Assembly: GCA_018697195.1 (NCBI GenBank)
Contig: CM031858.1
Span: forward strand, 109,740,944-109,804,943
DNA: 64,000 bases
Direction: 5' to 3'
From: Certhia americana
Taxonomy: Eukaryota; Chordata; Aves; Passeriformes; Certhiidae
Shown: positions 25,901 through 36,799 of the stretch, piece by piece
Layout of the letters: every line of letters begins with the position of its first letter
Numbering within the stretch: the first letter of the stretch is position 1
The notes under the pieces: model-generated
Databases searched by the model: none
What the model was told of the DNA's origin: nothing
The model's input: only the letters and a program-made list of their open reading frames with translations
Made by a program: the position numbers and the translations under genes

Positions 25901-28569
25901 TCCTGTTTCAGATGCCAACACCTCACTTACATGCCAGCAGCTCTTCTTCTCCTTGCTCATTTCCTGTAGCCTAGAGAAGCCTTCAAGATCCTCAGAGAGA
26001 TTGGTGTTATAATAGTAGTTGTCCCTGCCTCCAGAAGCAAACCTCAGACTTAAAACTTTATTAATTTGTTGATCTGCTCAAAATGTGTTACTGTGTTTAT
26101 AGGCTACAGGACCCTGGGGAAATCAGTCCTAATTACTCCATTTTGCAAATATGGGCAGTTTAATTTATATTACTATGGAATCATATTCCAGAGCCTCCCT
26201 TGTACTTGATTAGAGACTGATGTCTCCCAAGCAATTCCCCAGCAGGCTCTGTCCTAAAAATTATTTTGAATATTTTTAAGTAATTTCAAGTTTTGAAGAG
26301 AATTTTAAAAAGACGTTGTTTTATTTCAGTGTAAATGACAGAAAACACTGACTAGTGATGAAGGCAGAGCAGTATTTTGCTGTAACTCTGAGAACTCAGT
26401 GCCCCTCTGTACGACGCACAGCATGATAGATCCTGCGGCAGTAAAATCAGAGTAAGTTCCTTGCTCCCATGCACATTACTCTATCACAACACTTGCCTCA
26501 GAATGTATAACTTCCTGCAGGTTTGTCCTTGTGTCTAGGTAAATTTTGAAGTTATTAACAAATTAGCTTTGATACCTTCTTAGGCTTAAAATTGTAGTCT
26601 GGCTATTATGCCACCAATATCCACTAAAGAATGTTTAAATTGAGGCAATTTTGGTAGACTTTACATGACAAAATACTGAGAAGTGAGAGAGGTGCACAAA
26701 TACAGCTAACAGAAATACTTTGACCAGATTTAGAAGTAGACACTTGTTAATATTAAGGAAAGGGGGCTGCTATTTCAAATCAGGAATGTATTTATTCTGG
26801 GGCAAAAAATAGCAGCCCAGCCATCAAAGATTCATGGGAAACACAGTCTGGGCAGTTGCTACCTTAAATCTAATAAGAAAAGGGAAATAGTAATAATCTA
26901 ATCAGAGAGTTTGTAAAGAAATAGTAAAAACTGAAATCATTGGGTGCCTCTGGTAATGCACAATTTAGTCACATAATGGATTAATGTTAAATGGACACAT
27001 GTTAAAACTGGAAAGTGCCATTCATTAAAGCAAAAGTAAGTTTCTGTAAGCTTGACAAATACTCCACGGGTATACTCAAAGTGTTATTTTTGACCTGAGC
27101 TAACATGCAGAGTCTGTTATGCAGAATAGATCTTGAGGGGTAGTTTAGTGGGGGCTTGTTTGATCTCTTAGGGAATCTGATGAAAAAAAAAGACAGAGGA
27201 AAAAGCAGGAGGAAATAAGCTTTCATACAAAACATTACCATCCCTTTGAATTTATTAGCTAAACCAGAAAAATGGAGTTTGGAAAATTTTACTGGGCCAA
27301 ACTGTCCTTGTTCTGATCCCTCAGCCTCAAAAACATCTGTGGTGAAAGGGAGAGGGAAAAGAGTTGGTTGAAATTTTTTTGTCTTTTTCAACTTGCTATA
27401 AATAAAATAAAATCCTTTATATACAAGCTTCCAGCTCTTGCTGGAATCTTCTCACCCGCTTGCAAGCACTCTGATTAGTTAGGAAAGATTCAGGCAAAGA
27501 GCTGCCTTCTTTCCTCAAATGTGTTTCTGCTAAGTCACCAAACCTCACTGTAGGAGAGTTTCAGGCCAGCTTAGTAAAATTTCTTTTCCCATAAAATAAA
27601 CAGCCTTAAATCAACCTGGACAAGTCCTTTCCTCTTCATCACTCAGATGTTTTGACTTTCTTAATCCAGGGGCAGCACTGGAAACCTTCTGCCTTCCCCA
27701 TATAATTTACCCCCTACTATTTCCTTACACCAGGCACTGTGGTAGACCATGCTGTTCTTCTCACATTAAAAGTTCTGGTATGGAAGCAGGACACAGCCAC
27801 CCATTTTCTAAAAATTCTCTAAAATTTATATGGGACATGGTAAAGGAAAAGAGTGCATGCATATTTGGCTTGATAATTGTCCTGCCCATGAAACGCTTGC
27901 TTTTACACCTGATTTTTAGAACTGTTAGAAGTATCTGTGTACTGGGTCTGCTTACTATGCTTCCAGTGTAGTCTGACTCCTAGAATTTCTCACTCCTGGA
28001 AAAGCATGATGGGGCTTTAAGATTAGCTGATTATTCATTTAAACTTGTACATCAAAAATCTCAATCAAAGGCATAGTGCAACAAATCAAATGGAGATGAA
28101 AAGATTTTCTATGTTCTCTGGCAGTTGCCACTGTTTTGAAGAATTCCAATTAGATATTCTACAGTTGTATATTTCTTAAATCAAAGTACCTTATGGAATA
28201 CTGTCAACTTGGATTAACTTCAAGCTTAAAAGTCAGGCAGGTTACCAGCAAAAAAGTGTTTTTCAGATATCTATCGTACTTCACCTTCTTTCCTGCCAAA
28301 GTACTTGGCAGGGTAATGAATTGCTGAAGCTTTCTGATCTTTTATTTCCAGGTAAACCAACCAATGAACTTCCTTGGACCTAAAGCCATCATAATTATCT
28401 AGTTCCCAGCTCCAGGAAATATGAGCAATTTTTATTTCACTGGGAATTACAGTTATTGGGAATGTATTCTGGAAAACCATCCTGAAGGGTGATGAACATC
28501 CCACTTGAGCCATGTCTCATTTTCCTCTCCAATATGAATATTTGTTCTTGAATAAGCCATCTGCAAGCC
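22971..28569. other. Unique non-coding DNA
   Basis: No gene is supported over about 5.6 kb. The longest frames are 129 codons (minus, 27002-27391), 116 codons (minus, 24074-24424) and 112 codons (minus, 25563-25901). Several are opposed by frames on the other strand, and none has a recognised motif. The AT-rich segment 23700-23860 contains a near-perfect inverted repeat at 23795-23811 and resembles conserved non-coding DNA in style. No transposon was recognised. Confidence 0.5.
23795..23811. repeat. 17-bp inverted repeat AGCCACAA-A-TTGTGGCT
   Basis: Eight-base arms AGCCACAA and TTGTGGCT surround one A, giving a perfect palindrome around a single base. The arms contain ACAA/TTGT, the core of SOX-type sites, in opposed orientation, so a dimeric protein-binding site is conceivable. 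This is a motif reading only. Palindromes of this length arise by chance occasionally in 64 kb. Confidence 0.8.
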
Positions 28570-28748
28570 TGTGCATTGGGTGTGCATGGGCAGGTTTTTG
28601 GTAGTAAAGGGGGCTACAGGAGTGGATTCTGTGAGACACAGCTAGAAGTTTTTCCCTTTTCCAACACTGTTAGTGTCAATCGGCTCCAAAACCAACCTGT
28701 TGCTGGAAAGGACTGAGCCCACCAGCAGTGGTGGTAGCAGGTAGATGG

Positions 28749-28764
28749 TGTCTCCTAGGAGACA
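28749..28764. repeat. 16-bp perfect palindrome inside the LTR
   Basis: TGTCTCCTAGGAGACA is self-complementary over all 16 bases. It sits in the 5' part of the LTR, where the remembered family consensus carries a different, less symmetric stretch, so it may be specific to this copy. It could bind a dimeric factor, but there is no further support. Confidence 0.9.
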
Positions 28765-28949
28765 GGAGAGCTAGGAAGAGGAGGAAAAAACCTGTGCAAT
28801 TTCAACTGGAGAAAAAAGTGAGAATATGTGAGAGCAACAACTCTGCAAACACCAGGGTCAGTGCAGAAGAAGGGGGAGGAGGTGCTCCAGGCACCACAGA
28901 GAGATTCTCCTGCAGGCCACAGTGCAGACCCTGGTGAGGCAGCTGTGCC

Positions 28950-29312
28950 CCTGCAGCCCATGGAGGATCACATATCTGCAGATATCCACCTGCAGTCCAT
29001 AGAAGAGACCCATGCCAGAGCAGATGGATGCCCCAAGGAGACTGTGACCCCATGGGAAACCCATGCTGGAGCAGGCTCTTGGCAGGACCTGTGGACCCCT
29101 GGAAAGAAGAGCCCAGGCTGGAGCAGGATTGCAGGCAGGACTTGTGACCCCATGAAGGACTCACTCATGAAGCAGCCTTTTTCTGAAATACTGTGCCCTG
29201 TGGAAGGGATCCATACTGGAGCTGTTCATGAGGGACTGCAGTGGGAAGGACTCACACTGGAGAAGTTCACAGAGAACTGTCCCCTGTGGGAGGAATCCCA
29301 AGCTGGAACAGA
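28950..29312 (+). repeat. Degenerate tandem repeats within the LTR
   Basis: About eight imperfect copies of a unit containing CCCATGGAAGGACCCATGC-like and CTGGAGCAG-like words follow each other at roughly 40-50 bp spacing. Good examples lie near 29049-29076, 29096-29128, 29200-29225 and 29244-29265. The spacing keeps one frame open, which explains the long shadow reading frame. Repeats in this position are a known trait of this avian LTR family as I remember it, and may be enhancer-type repeats. Confidence 0.75.
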
Positions 29313-29541
29313 AAAGTGTTAGGAGTCCTCACCCTGAGGAGGGAAGGAATGGCAGAGATAGCATGTGATGAACCAACTGTAGCCCCTATTCCCTGTTCCT
29401 CCCTGTGTCACTAGAGGAGAGGTAAAAAAATTCAAGAGTGAAGTTAAGCCTGGGAAGGAGGGAGGGAGGCAGGGAAGGATGGTAGGAAGGTGTTTTAAGA
29501 TTTGGGTTTATTTCTCATTATCATACCCTGATTTGATTGAT

Positions 29542-29547
29542 AATAAA
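29542..29547 (+). terminator. LTR polyadenylation signal AATAAA
   Basis: A canonical AATAAA lies in the 3' third of the LTR, in the context GATTGATAATAAATGAAG. In the family consensus I remember, an equivalent signal sits at the same place and defines the R-region end. Whether it is used in this copy is unknown. Confidence 0.6.
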
Positions 29548-29727
29548 TGAAGTCAATATCCCAAGATGAGTCTGTGTCCTGTGGCAGTAACTGCTGAGTT
29601 GTCTCTCCCTTTTCTTATCTCCTCCCATGAACCTTTCATTATATTTTCTTTCCCTTGTCCAGCTGAGGAGGGGAGTGACAGAATGGCTTTGGTGGTCACC
29701 TGGCATCAAATCAGGGCTATTTTGCCA

Positions 29728-32350
29728 TATCCTCTTAAATTTTAATGCTAAATATCAATCTATAAGCTGTCTCAAACTACCCAATGGAATGCTAAAGAGG
29801 TAGAAAAGCTGTTTTCATTATGTCAAATATATATATATATATATATAGAAGTAAAGTGATTGGATATTTAAAAACCAAAACAGAAACCTGTAAGAAAAAG
29901 ATCTTCATTTGAAGAGCAATCCATTAAAACCATGCTATAAGGGATCATTAACCATAAGGAAAAGCATAATTAGCCAAAAGCAATTAGATCAAAACTCAGT
30001 TCAGACTGATTGTTATGCAAATGTCTTGGACTGGAAATTATATTCATGGCCACTGACCCTTTGGATGCATTAGGTTTTAGAGGATATGAAAAAATCTGTG
30101 GTTCTTTCTTGTGCAGGATGAGGGGGAAATGCAAGTTTTACTGTAGAGATTAATCAGTGGCCTCTGGATTCAACTGTGATATTTTAAAACAGTAATGCAC
30201 ATATTTTATAAAGATAATGAGGCAATTTAACTGGGAAAGAACATCTCCTGCAGATGGCATGGTAACAATTTTCTTCAGAGTTCAGTGTAACCACAAACTC
30301 AGTGCAGAGCCAATAGCTTTTCCAACAACTTGTCACCTGTAATGCTATACAACCTGGATATACTCAAAAGATCAAAATGTTCTCACAGGTCTTTCCATAT
30401 TTGAAACACCTTCTCAGACTGACTGAAAATTCACCATTTCTCTTTGAAAGCTGTATTCTTTCATATAGCAATTGTAAATTTTGGTGGTCACTTTTTTTAT
30501 TTCTGTTGCCTGCTTTTAAGAATGCCTCTTATGAGAATATCCTGGGAGGCACTTCCAGAAATTCTACTAACTTAGGCCATGGTTCATCACTCATATTTTT
30601 CTAATTCACCCAGCCAGATGGATTGTCAGGAAATTAGACTATTGTGCTCTGTTCTTAATAAACCCATTTTATAATCTTGCAAATCAAAATTAACTTGAGC
30701 AGAATCTTTGCACTTATCAAAGTTCAGGGAAAAAAATGAAAATAGAAAGTTATGGACCATCTGCCTTTTTAAAAAGCATAATATTGATTCTTTTCCAGTC
30801 TTCCAAGACCTTCCCTGTCCTCCATTAAATCTCTGTAAGTGGAAATAAGTGCTAGTATTTTACAGACTACATTGGCTGCTTCTTTAAATTCCCTTATAAA
30901 ATGTTTTTTAATTTTGCTTTGCCAAGGAATTGTAGCACATTTCCATTAGCTAAATACACTTAAGTCTGCTCTTTAGCCTCTTGTGAACTTCTCTCCTCTG
31001 TAACTACTTCATTAAAATTATGCTATTGTCCTAAATTTTTGTGAAGATTGAAGTAAAGAAAAGAATGAATCCTCAACAATCTTTGCTTCCCCTCTTACCT
31101 GTTCTTTTCTTTTTAATAAGGTGCAGGTGCAGGGCACCCTGCAGTGGCAGAGGGAACCTAACAACTCTTCCAAAGAGTGATGCATGCAAAAAATGGCTTT
31201 TCAGAGTATCTAGGTCTCAGCTGCCCCACTTAGAATAAGAGCCCACCTGGTGTAAATACACTCTCACTCTGCAGAAATAACTGCAGAATTTTCAGCCCTG
31301 CATCATGCAGGCCATCCTGTGTACAGAGTTACCATAGCTCCTCTCTGGCATCAGGCTCATGGGTTGTGCTTGCAGAAAAAAACATCTCCTGAGTTCATCT
31401 ATACAGCATTCCTTTGTAAAACTGCAAAAAATATCACAGGAAAAATTTTTTAACTTCTGAAAAATATAAAAATTTTTAAATTTAAGTTTTCTTATTTCAG
31501 CAGCAATATGTACTCAACTTTTTAAAAAATTTTCTTTTCAGAAAATGCTTCAGGATTTAATTCCTAATTTCTTTTCCCCTTTCCTTTCTTTTAGTCTTCT
31601 CTCCTCTAGGCAGACAGGGGAAAGGAAATGGTCAGGCAAAAACCAGAAGGGTTGAGCTTTGCAGCAGATTGTTAGGGTGGAGGGGTTTTGTCCTCACCTA
31701 GGGGAGTGTCTGCTGTCCTTGCCAAGACAAAATTCCTGTTGATCTCCTTGCAAATCTCATGTATTCCTTCCTCTTACACAACAGTCCATCTAACAGAATG
31801 GGGGTTTCAAACCCTCTATCCATGCTGAAAAAAAAACATTGTCTTCACATTTCTAACAAACCCTGAATAGTGAGCTGTATTTCCAAAAGGATTCTCTGGG
31901 GGGAAGCATGTCTTTCTTCCTTTTAAGACCAGGTAAATTGTGAGTACATAACTAACATGGTTTTCCCTTTTTCTGTCTTGAAGTTTTTCATGTCGGTGCA
32001 GTTAAGATCACTCAGTTGCTCTACATTTTGCATCACCTTTCTAAACAGCTGTCACCACCCTCACACATCCTGGCCTACACAGCTTTTTAAAATGAGGTGG
32101 TACTTTTGTTCACAATGGAAACTTATAAAAGTTACAACAAAAGGAAACAGCAGTTTCGTAACATATGTGATAATGAGTCTATCCTGTGTCAGGCAGCACA
32201 GTCTGTACAGTCAGAACTTCTTTCCTTTATTTCAGTTCTGGTTTTAACTTTTTCAGCTGAATCCAATGAATACTCACACCAGAAAGCTGGCACTAATGAA
32301 TGCATTTGGACCAATCTGCCAGTGTAATGTGTGCTGCAAGAGCATGATAG
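29728..32350. other. Unique non-coding DNA with a short (AT)n run
   Basis: No gene is supported. An (AT)n run lies at 29827-29847. Reading frames are under 100 codons. The segment 29930-30060 contains an octamer-type ATGCAAAT word and AATTAG words and has a conserved-non-coding look, which is weak evidence. Nothing else is recognised. Confidence 0.5.
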
Positions 32351-32812
32351 AGAATCATGGAATCAGTTAGGTTAGAAGAGAATTTTAAGATCACTGAGCG
32401 CAACTGTTAACTCAGCACTGCCAAGTCCACCACTAAACCAAATACCACATCTGCATGTCTTTTAAATACCTCCAGGGATGGTGACTCCACTACTTCTTTG
32501 GGTAGCCTGTTCCAGTTCTTGATCACCCTTTCAGTGAAGAAATTTTTCCTCATACCCAATCTAATCCTCTCCTGCACAACTGGAGGTCATTTGTTCTCAT
32601 CCTGCAATTTGTTATCTGAGAGAATCGATCAACCTCCCCTCCCTACAGCCTCCTTAGGTAGCTGCAGAGAGCAAAAATGTCTACCCTAAGCCTCCTTTTC
32701 TCAAAGCTAAACAACTCCAGCTTCCTCAGCTGCTCCTCATAAGACTTGTGCTCCAGACCCTTCCCCAGCTTTGCCAGCCTTACCTGGACATGGGTCTAAA
32801 TAGGGAGCTGAT
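32351..32812 (-). mobile_element. CR1 LINE, 3' end in reverse orientation
   Basis: This is a CR1 retrotransposon 3' end inserted in reverse. On the plus strand it begins with the reverse-complemented terminus GAATCATGGAATCAGTTAGG near 32353. It continues with AAGTCCACCACTAAACC near 32423, TGTCTTTTAAATACCTCCAG near 32456, TTCCAGTTCTTGATCACCCT near 32511, and CAGTGAAGAAATTTTTCCTC near 32532. It then has GGAGGTCATTTGTTCTC near 32582, AGCTAAACAACTCCAGCTTC near 32706, and CCAGCTTTGCC near 32764. The 5'-most recognisable part (right side) is near 32812. It is well preserved and of similar type to the copy at 4.5 kb. Local frames such as the 63-codon one at 32498 are remnants. Confidence 0.92.
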
Positions 32813-35514
32813 GGTTGAGAAAAGCAAAACAAAATCAGCTCCCTTTCAGCTGGACTGAGCAGGGACAAGACTGAAAAACAGGAAGGGCCTAATAGTGTAC
32901 CTTCTGAGAAATCACTCTGCCTTAAGGTTTGTTCCACAAATTGGTTTCACTGGGCTGGTCAAACTGGGTTTAGCTGGGAGTTTAGTTCATTTGATCTGCT
33001 GAGCAGGCAGCGCTCGGGTCCCTCAGCTCTCTGGTCCTGCCTCTCTGCTGGCAGTGCAGCTGAGACACACTGAAGGGACACACTAAAGGAACCTCATCCC
33101 CAGGTACTGAGACTGTTTAGGGTTGACCTGATACAGAAAGATGTTTAGACAACAAATGTGGCTATTTGCAATGGGAGAACCAAGGATTGGACAGTGAATG
33201 AAGAGCAAAGTTTTTTGAGCTGTGGACTTAGCTAGTATTTTAAAACAGCATACTCATTTCTGTTATACACCTCTGTACATCAGAGAGTACACTGACTGTA
33301 ACCACAGTCCATGGAGAAGCTGTCTGTGTTCATGCATGTACAACTGGAAAAATTGCCTGTAGAAAAAAATATCGTTTTCCTCAAGCAGCAGGTAATCAGC
33401 ATTCAGCAACAGCCTTGTCTCAGCATGAAGCCTGATAGGAAGCAGAGAAATAAGATAACTGAAAAGGAAAATGTTTCAGCACTCAGGATGACTTCTGCCA
33501 GCCTCTCTGAACTAAATTTCAACAACTGACTGGCAGACAGTGTCTGACAGTGTCTCTCTGTCAATGGAATAGGCTGGCCCTGACCCTCTTCAGAAATTGA
33601 GACACATCAAACAAAAGACAACAAGACTCATCCTCATTTCATCTCACAGCTATTAATTTTACGGTGTGACTCCTCCAAACAACAGATGCGTAGCCAGAGC
33701 TGTGCCCAGATTCCAAGTGATGGGAGACCAATTTCCACCACCTTGACTCCTCTAATTACACTGACAAGCCTCCTGAAATCTCTGCTGTGGTTCTTCATCT
33801 GAAACAAAAATGCAGATGATTCTCAATAGCGTCTGTTGAGCTGAGAGGAATGAGAGGATTAATTAGTTGCAGTTCATAAAACAATGAGATGAAAATCCAT
33901 GAGTAACTGCAAAGTGTAATTGGCAATAATGATGCAATCACCACAGTGCAAAAAGGATGGGATTGGGCCCAGATAAATTATACCTGTAACAAAACACACC
34001 ACTTGCACTGAGACCATGGACAGGGAGAAGTCCAGATCACTGTTGGTGATCGAATGTAGCTACACGCATTCATCCGACAGCTGCAAACTTGATTAGTTCT
34101 GAGGATGAATTAAATTAATGAATTTAAGGACACTTGTAATGCACAATTTTTTTATCCTAATAAACTCTATGAAGAAAGCCTTAATAGGCCTTGATAGAAA
34201 GAAGGGAGAAAAAAACTCAAAATGAACAATGCTTTGTTTTTCATATAACAAATTATCACAGAGGTATGTAAAATTCAAGAATAAATATCAGATGTGCAAT
34301 AAGAATAAACCTTGCAAAATCTAAAGGAAACTGCAAGAATCAGTATGTTTAGGAAGACCAACTTGCTGGACATCATTTCAAACAGCTCACAAGTGGTTTT
34401 AAACACAATTATTACACAAATATTAAAGCACAATTTTAAACTGTTTTAAGCTGCTGTAAAATTTAAACCATTTTAAAGCACTGTTTATGGAGTGCTCCTA
34501 TATTCTAAAGGCAGAAGCAAGAATATTCATGCTCTTGAAGAAGCTTCACATGTTTATTCTTGACAGAAGTATGATATTGAACTAAGCAAGACAGAAGAGG
34601 ATCCATTCCATTTAGAGCAGTATTCCAGGGCAGTACTAAAAATATAAGGGAGGTGCTTTTCTTTTCAGATGCCCATTGTGACACCTGCCTGAGCTGCCCT
34701 CTGCAACTGGGAGTACAGACCTGCTAACTAGCTCAGGTAACTGCAAATCCACCACTTTTCTTAGTGAGTCTCTGACTGTAGATTCAAACTTGTAAAAATC
34801 AGGGTTTTTTTAATTAAGAGAGATGACATTGTGGTGTTCAGAGTGAGAATGAAAGAGGCCCTGAGCACTGGAAACAGAGAAACTTGCATTAGACTCTTGT
34901 AAGGCATAGAGAGCTCCTCCAAATTATATTATTTTATCTCTTAGTTTAATAGCCTCACAAATTTTATTTTGCACAAAGAAATGTAAAGTGATTGTCAAGT
35001 AATATATGCCACAAGTTTTAAGAGAAATGTTTGTGGCTTTTAACTGATCATTTTATTAGGCTAAAATGTGTTTATGAATTTGTGGATGTGTCTAGGAAAC
35101 CATCCACTATAATAATAATAGTGTGAGAGAAGAAATTTCCTATTTACAGGTGTAAACAAATTTAGAGCTCTAACTTGCTAGAACTCACATGAAATCCAAA
35201 GTTAAATTCATTTGATGTGGAATTGAGAAATGGGGTATTTTGGTAGAATGAGACAAGTTGAGAAATGATGAAGAGGCAAATCCACAAGATGTAGTGAACT
35301 TAATATTTGTCTTCATTTATATAGTGTTCAATTTCTTTGTGTCAGCCAAAGATCAGACTCCATCTCTGAATATGAATATGCATGGATATTGTAATCCTCA
35401 AATGTCTGTGGCCAGTATTCAAGAGTGAAGTTTAAACCAGTCCGTGGCCCTTTAGAATCCCATTAAGAAGAAATGGATGATAGAATCAACTGTTGCATTT
35501 CACAGAAGACTTAT
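32813..35514. other. Unique non-coding DNA
   Basis: No gene is supported. The part 32930-33130 is richer in GC and has an LTR-like texture, but no terminal motifs or family match are recognised. The part 33855-33985 carries AT-rich words such as GATTAATTAG and CAATAATGATGCAATCA and could be a conserved element. Both are weak readings. Confidence 0.5.
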
Positions 35515-35570
35515 TTCACCAGCTTTGCTGACCTTCTCTGGACATGATCTAAGTAGGAAGCTGACTTCTA
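35515..35570 (-). mobile_element. Short CR1 fragment, reverse orientation
   Basis: CACCAGCTTTGCTGACCTTC followed by TCTGGACATGATCTAAGTAG and AAGCTGACTT closely parallels the right-hand part of the CR1 copy at 32763-32812, which reads CCAGCTTTGCCAGCC, then TGGACATGGGTCTAAATAGG, then AGCTGATGG. The shared order over about 50 bp shows common origin. The piece has lost the 3' end, so it is probably a remnant of an older insertion or an internally deleted copy. Confidence 0.55.
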
Positions 35571-36020
35571 ATTAGTCCTTGGGATTGACATAGCCTTTAT
35601 ATTCTTCTTGTGAGAAGACACTTGGCCCACATATTTTCAAGGAGCTCTCAGTCAACTTCTTGAACTGCATCAATGCAGTTTCTAGAGCAAGGAGAGGATT
35701 CATCTTGCATAATGTGAACTATTCAAAAATTCCATAATGCAAGCCCCAATAAGCAACTAGAATTCTATGAATATGCCAGGAAAAAAACTACTTCTGTCTC
35801 AGGTATATAGTTGCCAATGATGGCTTCATTTTACCCCAGAAACCATTGTTGAAAACAGCTGATCTGTACATCTGTTCTTTTTATTTCACTACATTAACTC
35901 ACAAAAGCCACATACCAACTATGTCCACCAAGAACTATTCATAAGTGAATGTGACTTTCACAGTGTGAGATAGTCCTACTACCCCATTTCCTTACATCAC
36001 CGTGTGATTGGTTCAATTAT
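35571..36020. other. Unique non-coding DNA
   Basis: Nothing recognisable is seen in this gap of about 450 bp between two reverse CR1 pieces. The two pieces could in principle derive from one disrupted insertion, but their order does not fit: the more 3' CR1 portion lies to the right. Confidence 0.5.
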
Positions 36021-36258
36021 CACAGAATCATTGAATCAGAGAATGATTGGGGTTGGAATGAGCCCTAAAGATCATCTACTTTAAACCTCCCACCATGGCA
36101 TCCACTAGATCAGGTTACCTAGAGCCCCATCTAACCCTGAGCACTTCCAGGGACATGGCATCCACAACTTCTCTGGACGTACTTTTGAGTGTCTTACTAC
36201 CTTCTGAGTAAATAATTTCTTCCTAATGTCTAATCTAAATCTCTTCTCTTTTTGTTTA
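36021..36258 (-). mobile_element. CR1 LINE, 3' end in reverse orientation
   Basis: Reverse-complemented CR1 terminus words CAGAATCATTGAATCAGAGA begin near 36024. They are followed by TTGGGGTTGGAATGAGCCCT-like sequence, AAAGATCATCTACTTTAAAC near 36067, CATCCACTAGATCAGGTTAC near 36100, CTGAGCACTTCCAGGGACAT near 36137, and AATAATTTCTTCCTAATGTC near 36210. The right edge at about 36258 is where similarity to the consensus fades. It is 5'-truncated and non-coding, and belongs to a different CR1 subfamily from the 32.4-kb copy, judged by the GAGCACTTCCAGGGACATGG block. Confidence 0.88.
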
Positions 36259-36760
36259 TAAATATTTTCCTGTCATTTATCTGTCCATGTAAAACGTGGT
36301 GCAAAATTTATTCTGCGCTTGACAGGTGTCAGTTCCAGCCTTTGATTTTCTTCTGTGGAGGTGATACCACCTGAGGCAGCAATTCCCTGTGCATCATTAC
36401 ACAGTGAGGACAACAGGCATGCTGGATTACCTCCAAGTGTTCTCATCATTTTGCCCTAGACTTAGCCTCTCACTGAAGCAAAGAAGAGACATATTGCTTA
36501 ATTCTAGGCTCAACCTATAACACGCAGGTGCTAAGACTCCAGAAACAGTAATCTGAGACTTTACAGAACACAAGGAAATTTGGCATAAGATTGGGTGGCT
36601 GGTTAAGGGACAATGTGATGATGTGACCTAGAAAAATATGTGTAGGACTCATATAAAGGTGTTAAAAATTTAGTTGTTATGGAAACTATTAGAAAAGGCA
36701 CTAACTCATTAGTGTTTGTAGCAGGTACAAGCAAAGGTTTAGAATCCAAAATCTCTTAGT

Positions 36761-36799
36761 CTTAGTGATTTAAATCACTAGTTAGAAGTGATCACTAAG
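36761..36799. repeat. Nested palindromes
   Basis: An 18-bp perfect palindrome TAGTGATTTAAATCACTA (36763-36780) is followed by a 10-bp palindrome AGTGATCACT (36787-36796). In addition, CTTAGTGAT at 36761-36769 is complementary to ATCACTAAG at 36791-36799, so alternative foldings exist. This may be chance within AT-rich DNA or a binding site for a dimeric factor. Confidence 0.85.

Larger units (their letters stand above)
28570..29727 (+). mobile_element. Endogenous retrovirus LTR (avian type), probably solo
   Basis: This stretch of about 1.16 kb matches, from memory, an LTR family widespread in birds. In order it has GTGCATGGGCAGGTTTTTGG near 28582, GGGGGCTACAGGAGTGG near 28610, GGCTCCAAAACC near 28682, and a middle of repeated GGACCCATGCTGGAGCAG-like units. 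A purine-rich block follows, then AAGATTTGGGTTTATTTCTC near 29497, a polyadenylation signal AATAAA at 29542-29547, and an end phrase CAGCTGAGGAGGGGAGTGAC near 29661 followed by CACCTGGCATC near 29697. The 3' end is placed at the CA of GCCA, and the 5' end is approximate. No gag, pol or env sequence flanks it, so it is probably a solo LTR. I did not find a convincing target-site duplication. A 164-codon frame at 28828-29322 lies wholly inside the LTR and is not a gene. Whether it belongs to the ERVL or ERVK class is unresolved. Confidence 0.85.

Noticed and set aside
26100..26170. Possible second MIR fragment (CCATTTTGCAAATATGGGCAG)
   Set aside because: Similarity covers only about 20 bases, too short to support.
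28828..29322. 164-codon open frame
   Set aside because: It lies entirely inside the LTR and stays open because of the tandem repeats. It has no domain.
32930..33130. Possible LTR
   Set aside because: GC-richer texture only. No terminal motifs, polyadenylation context or family match.
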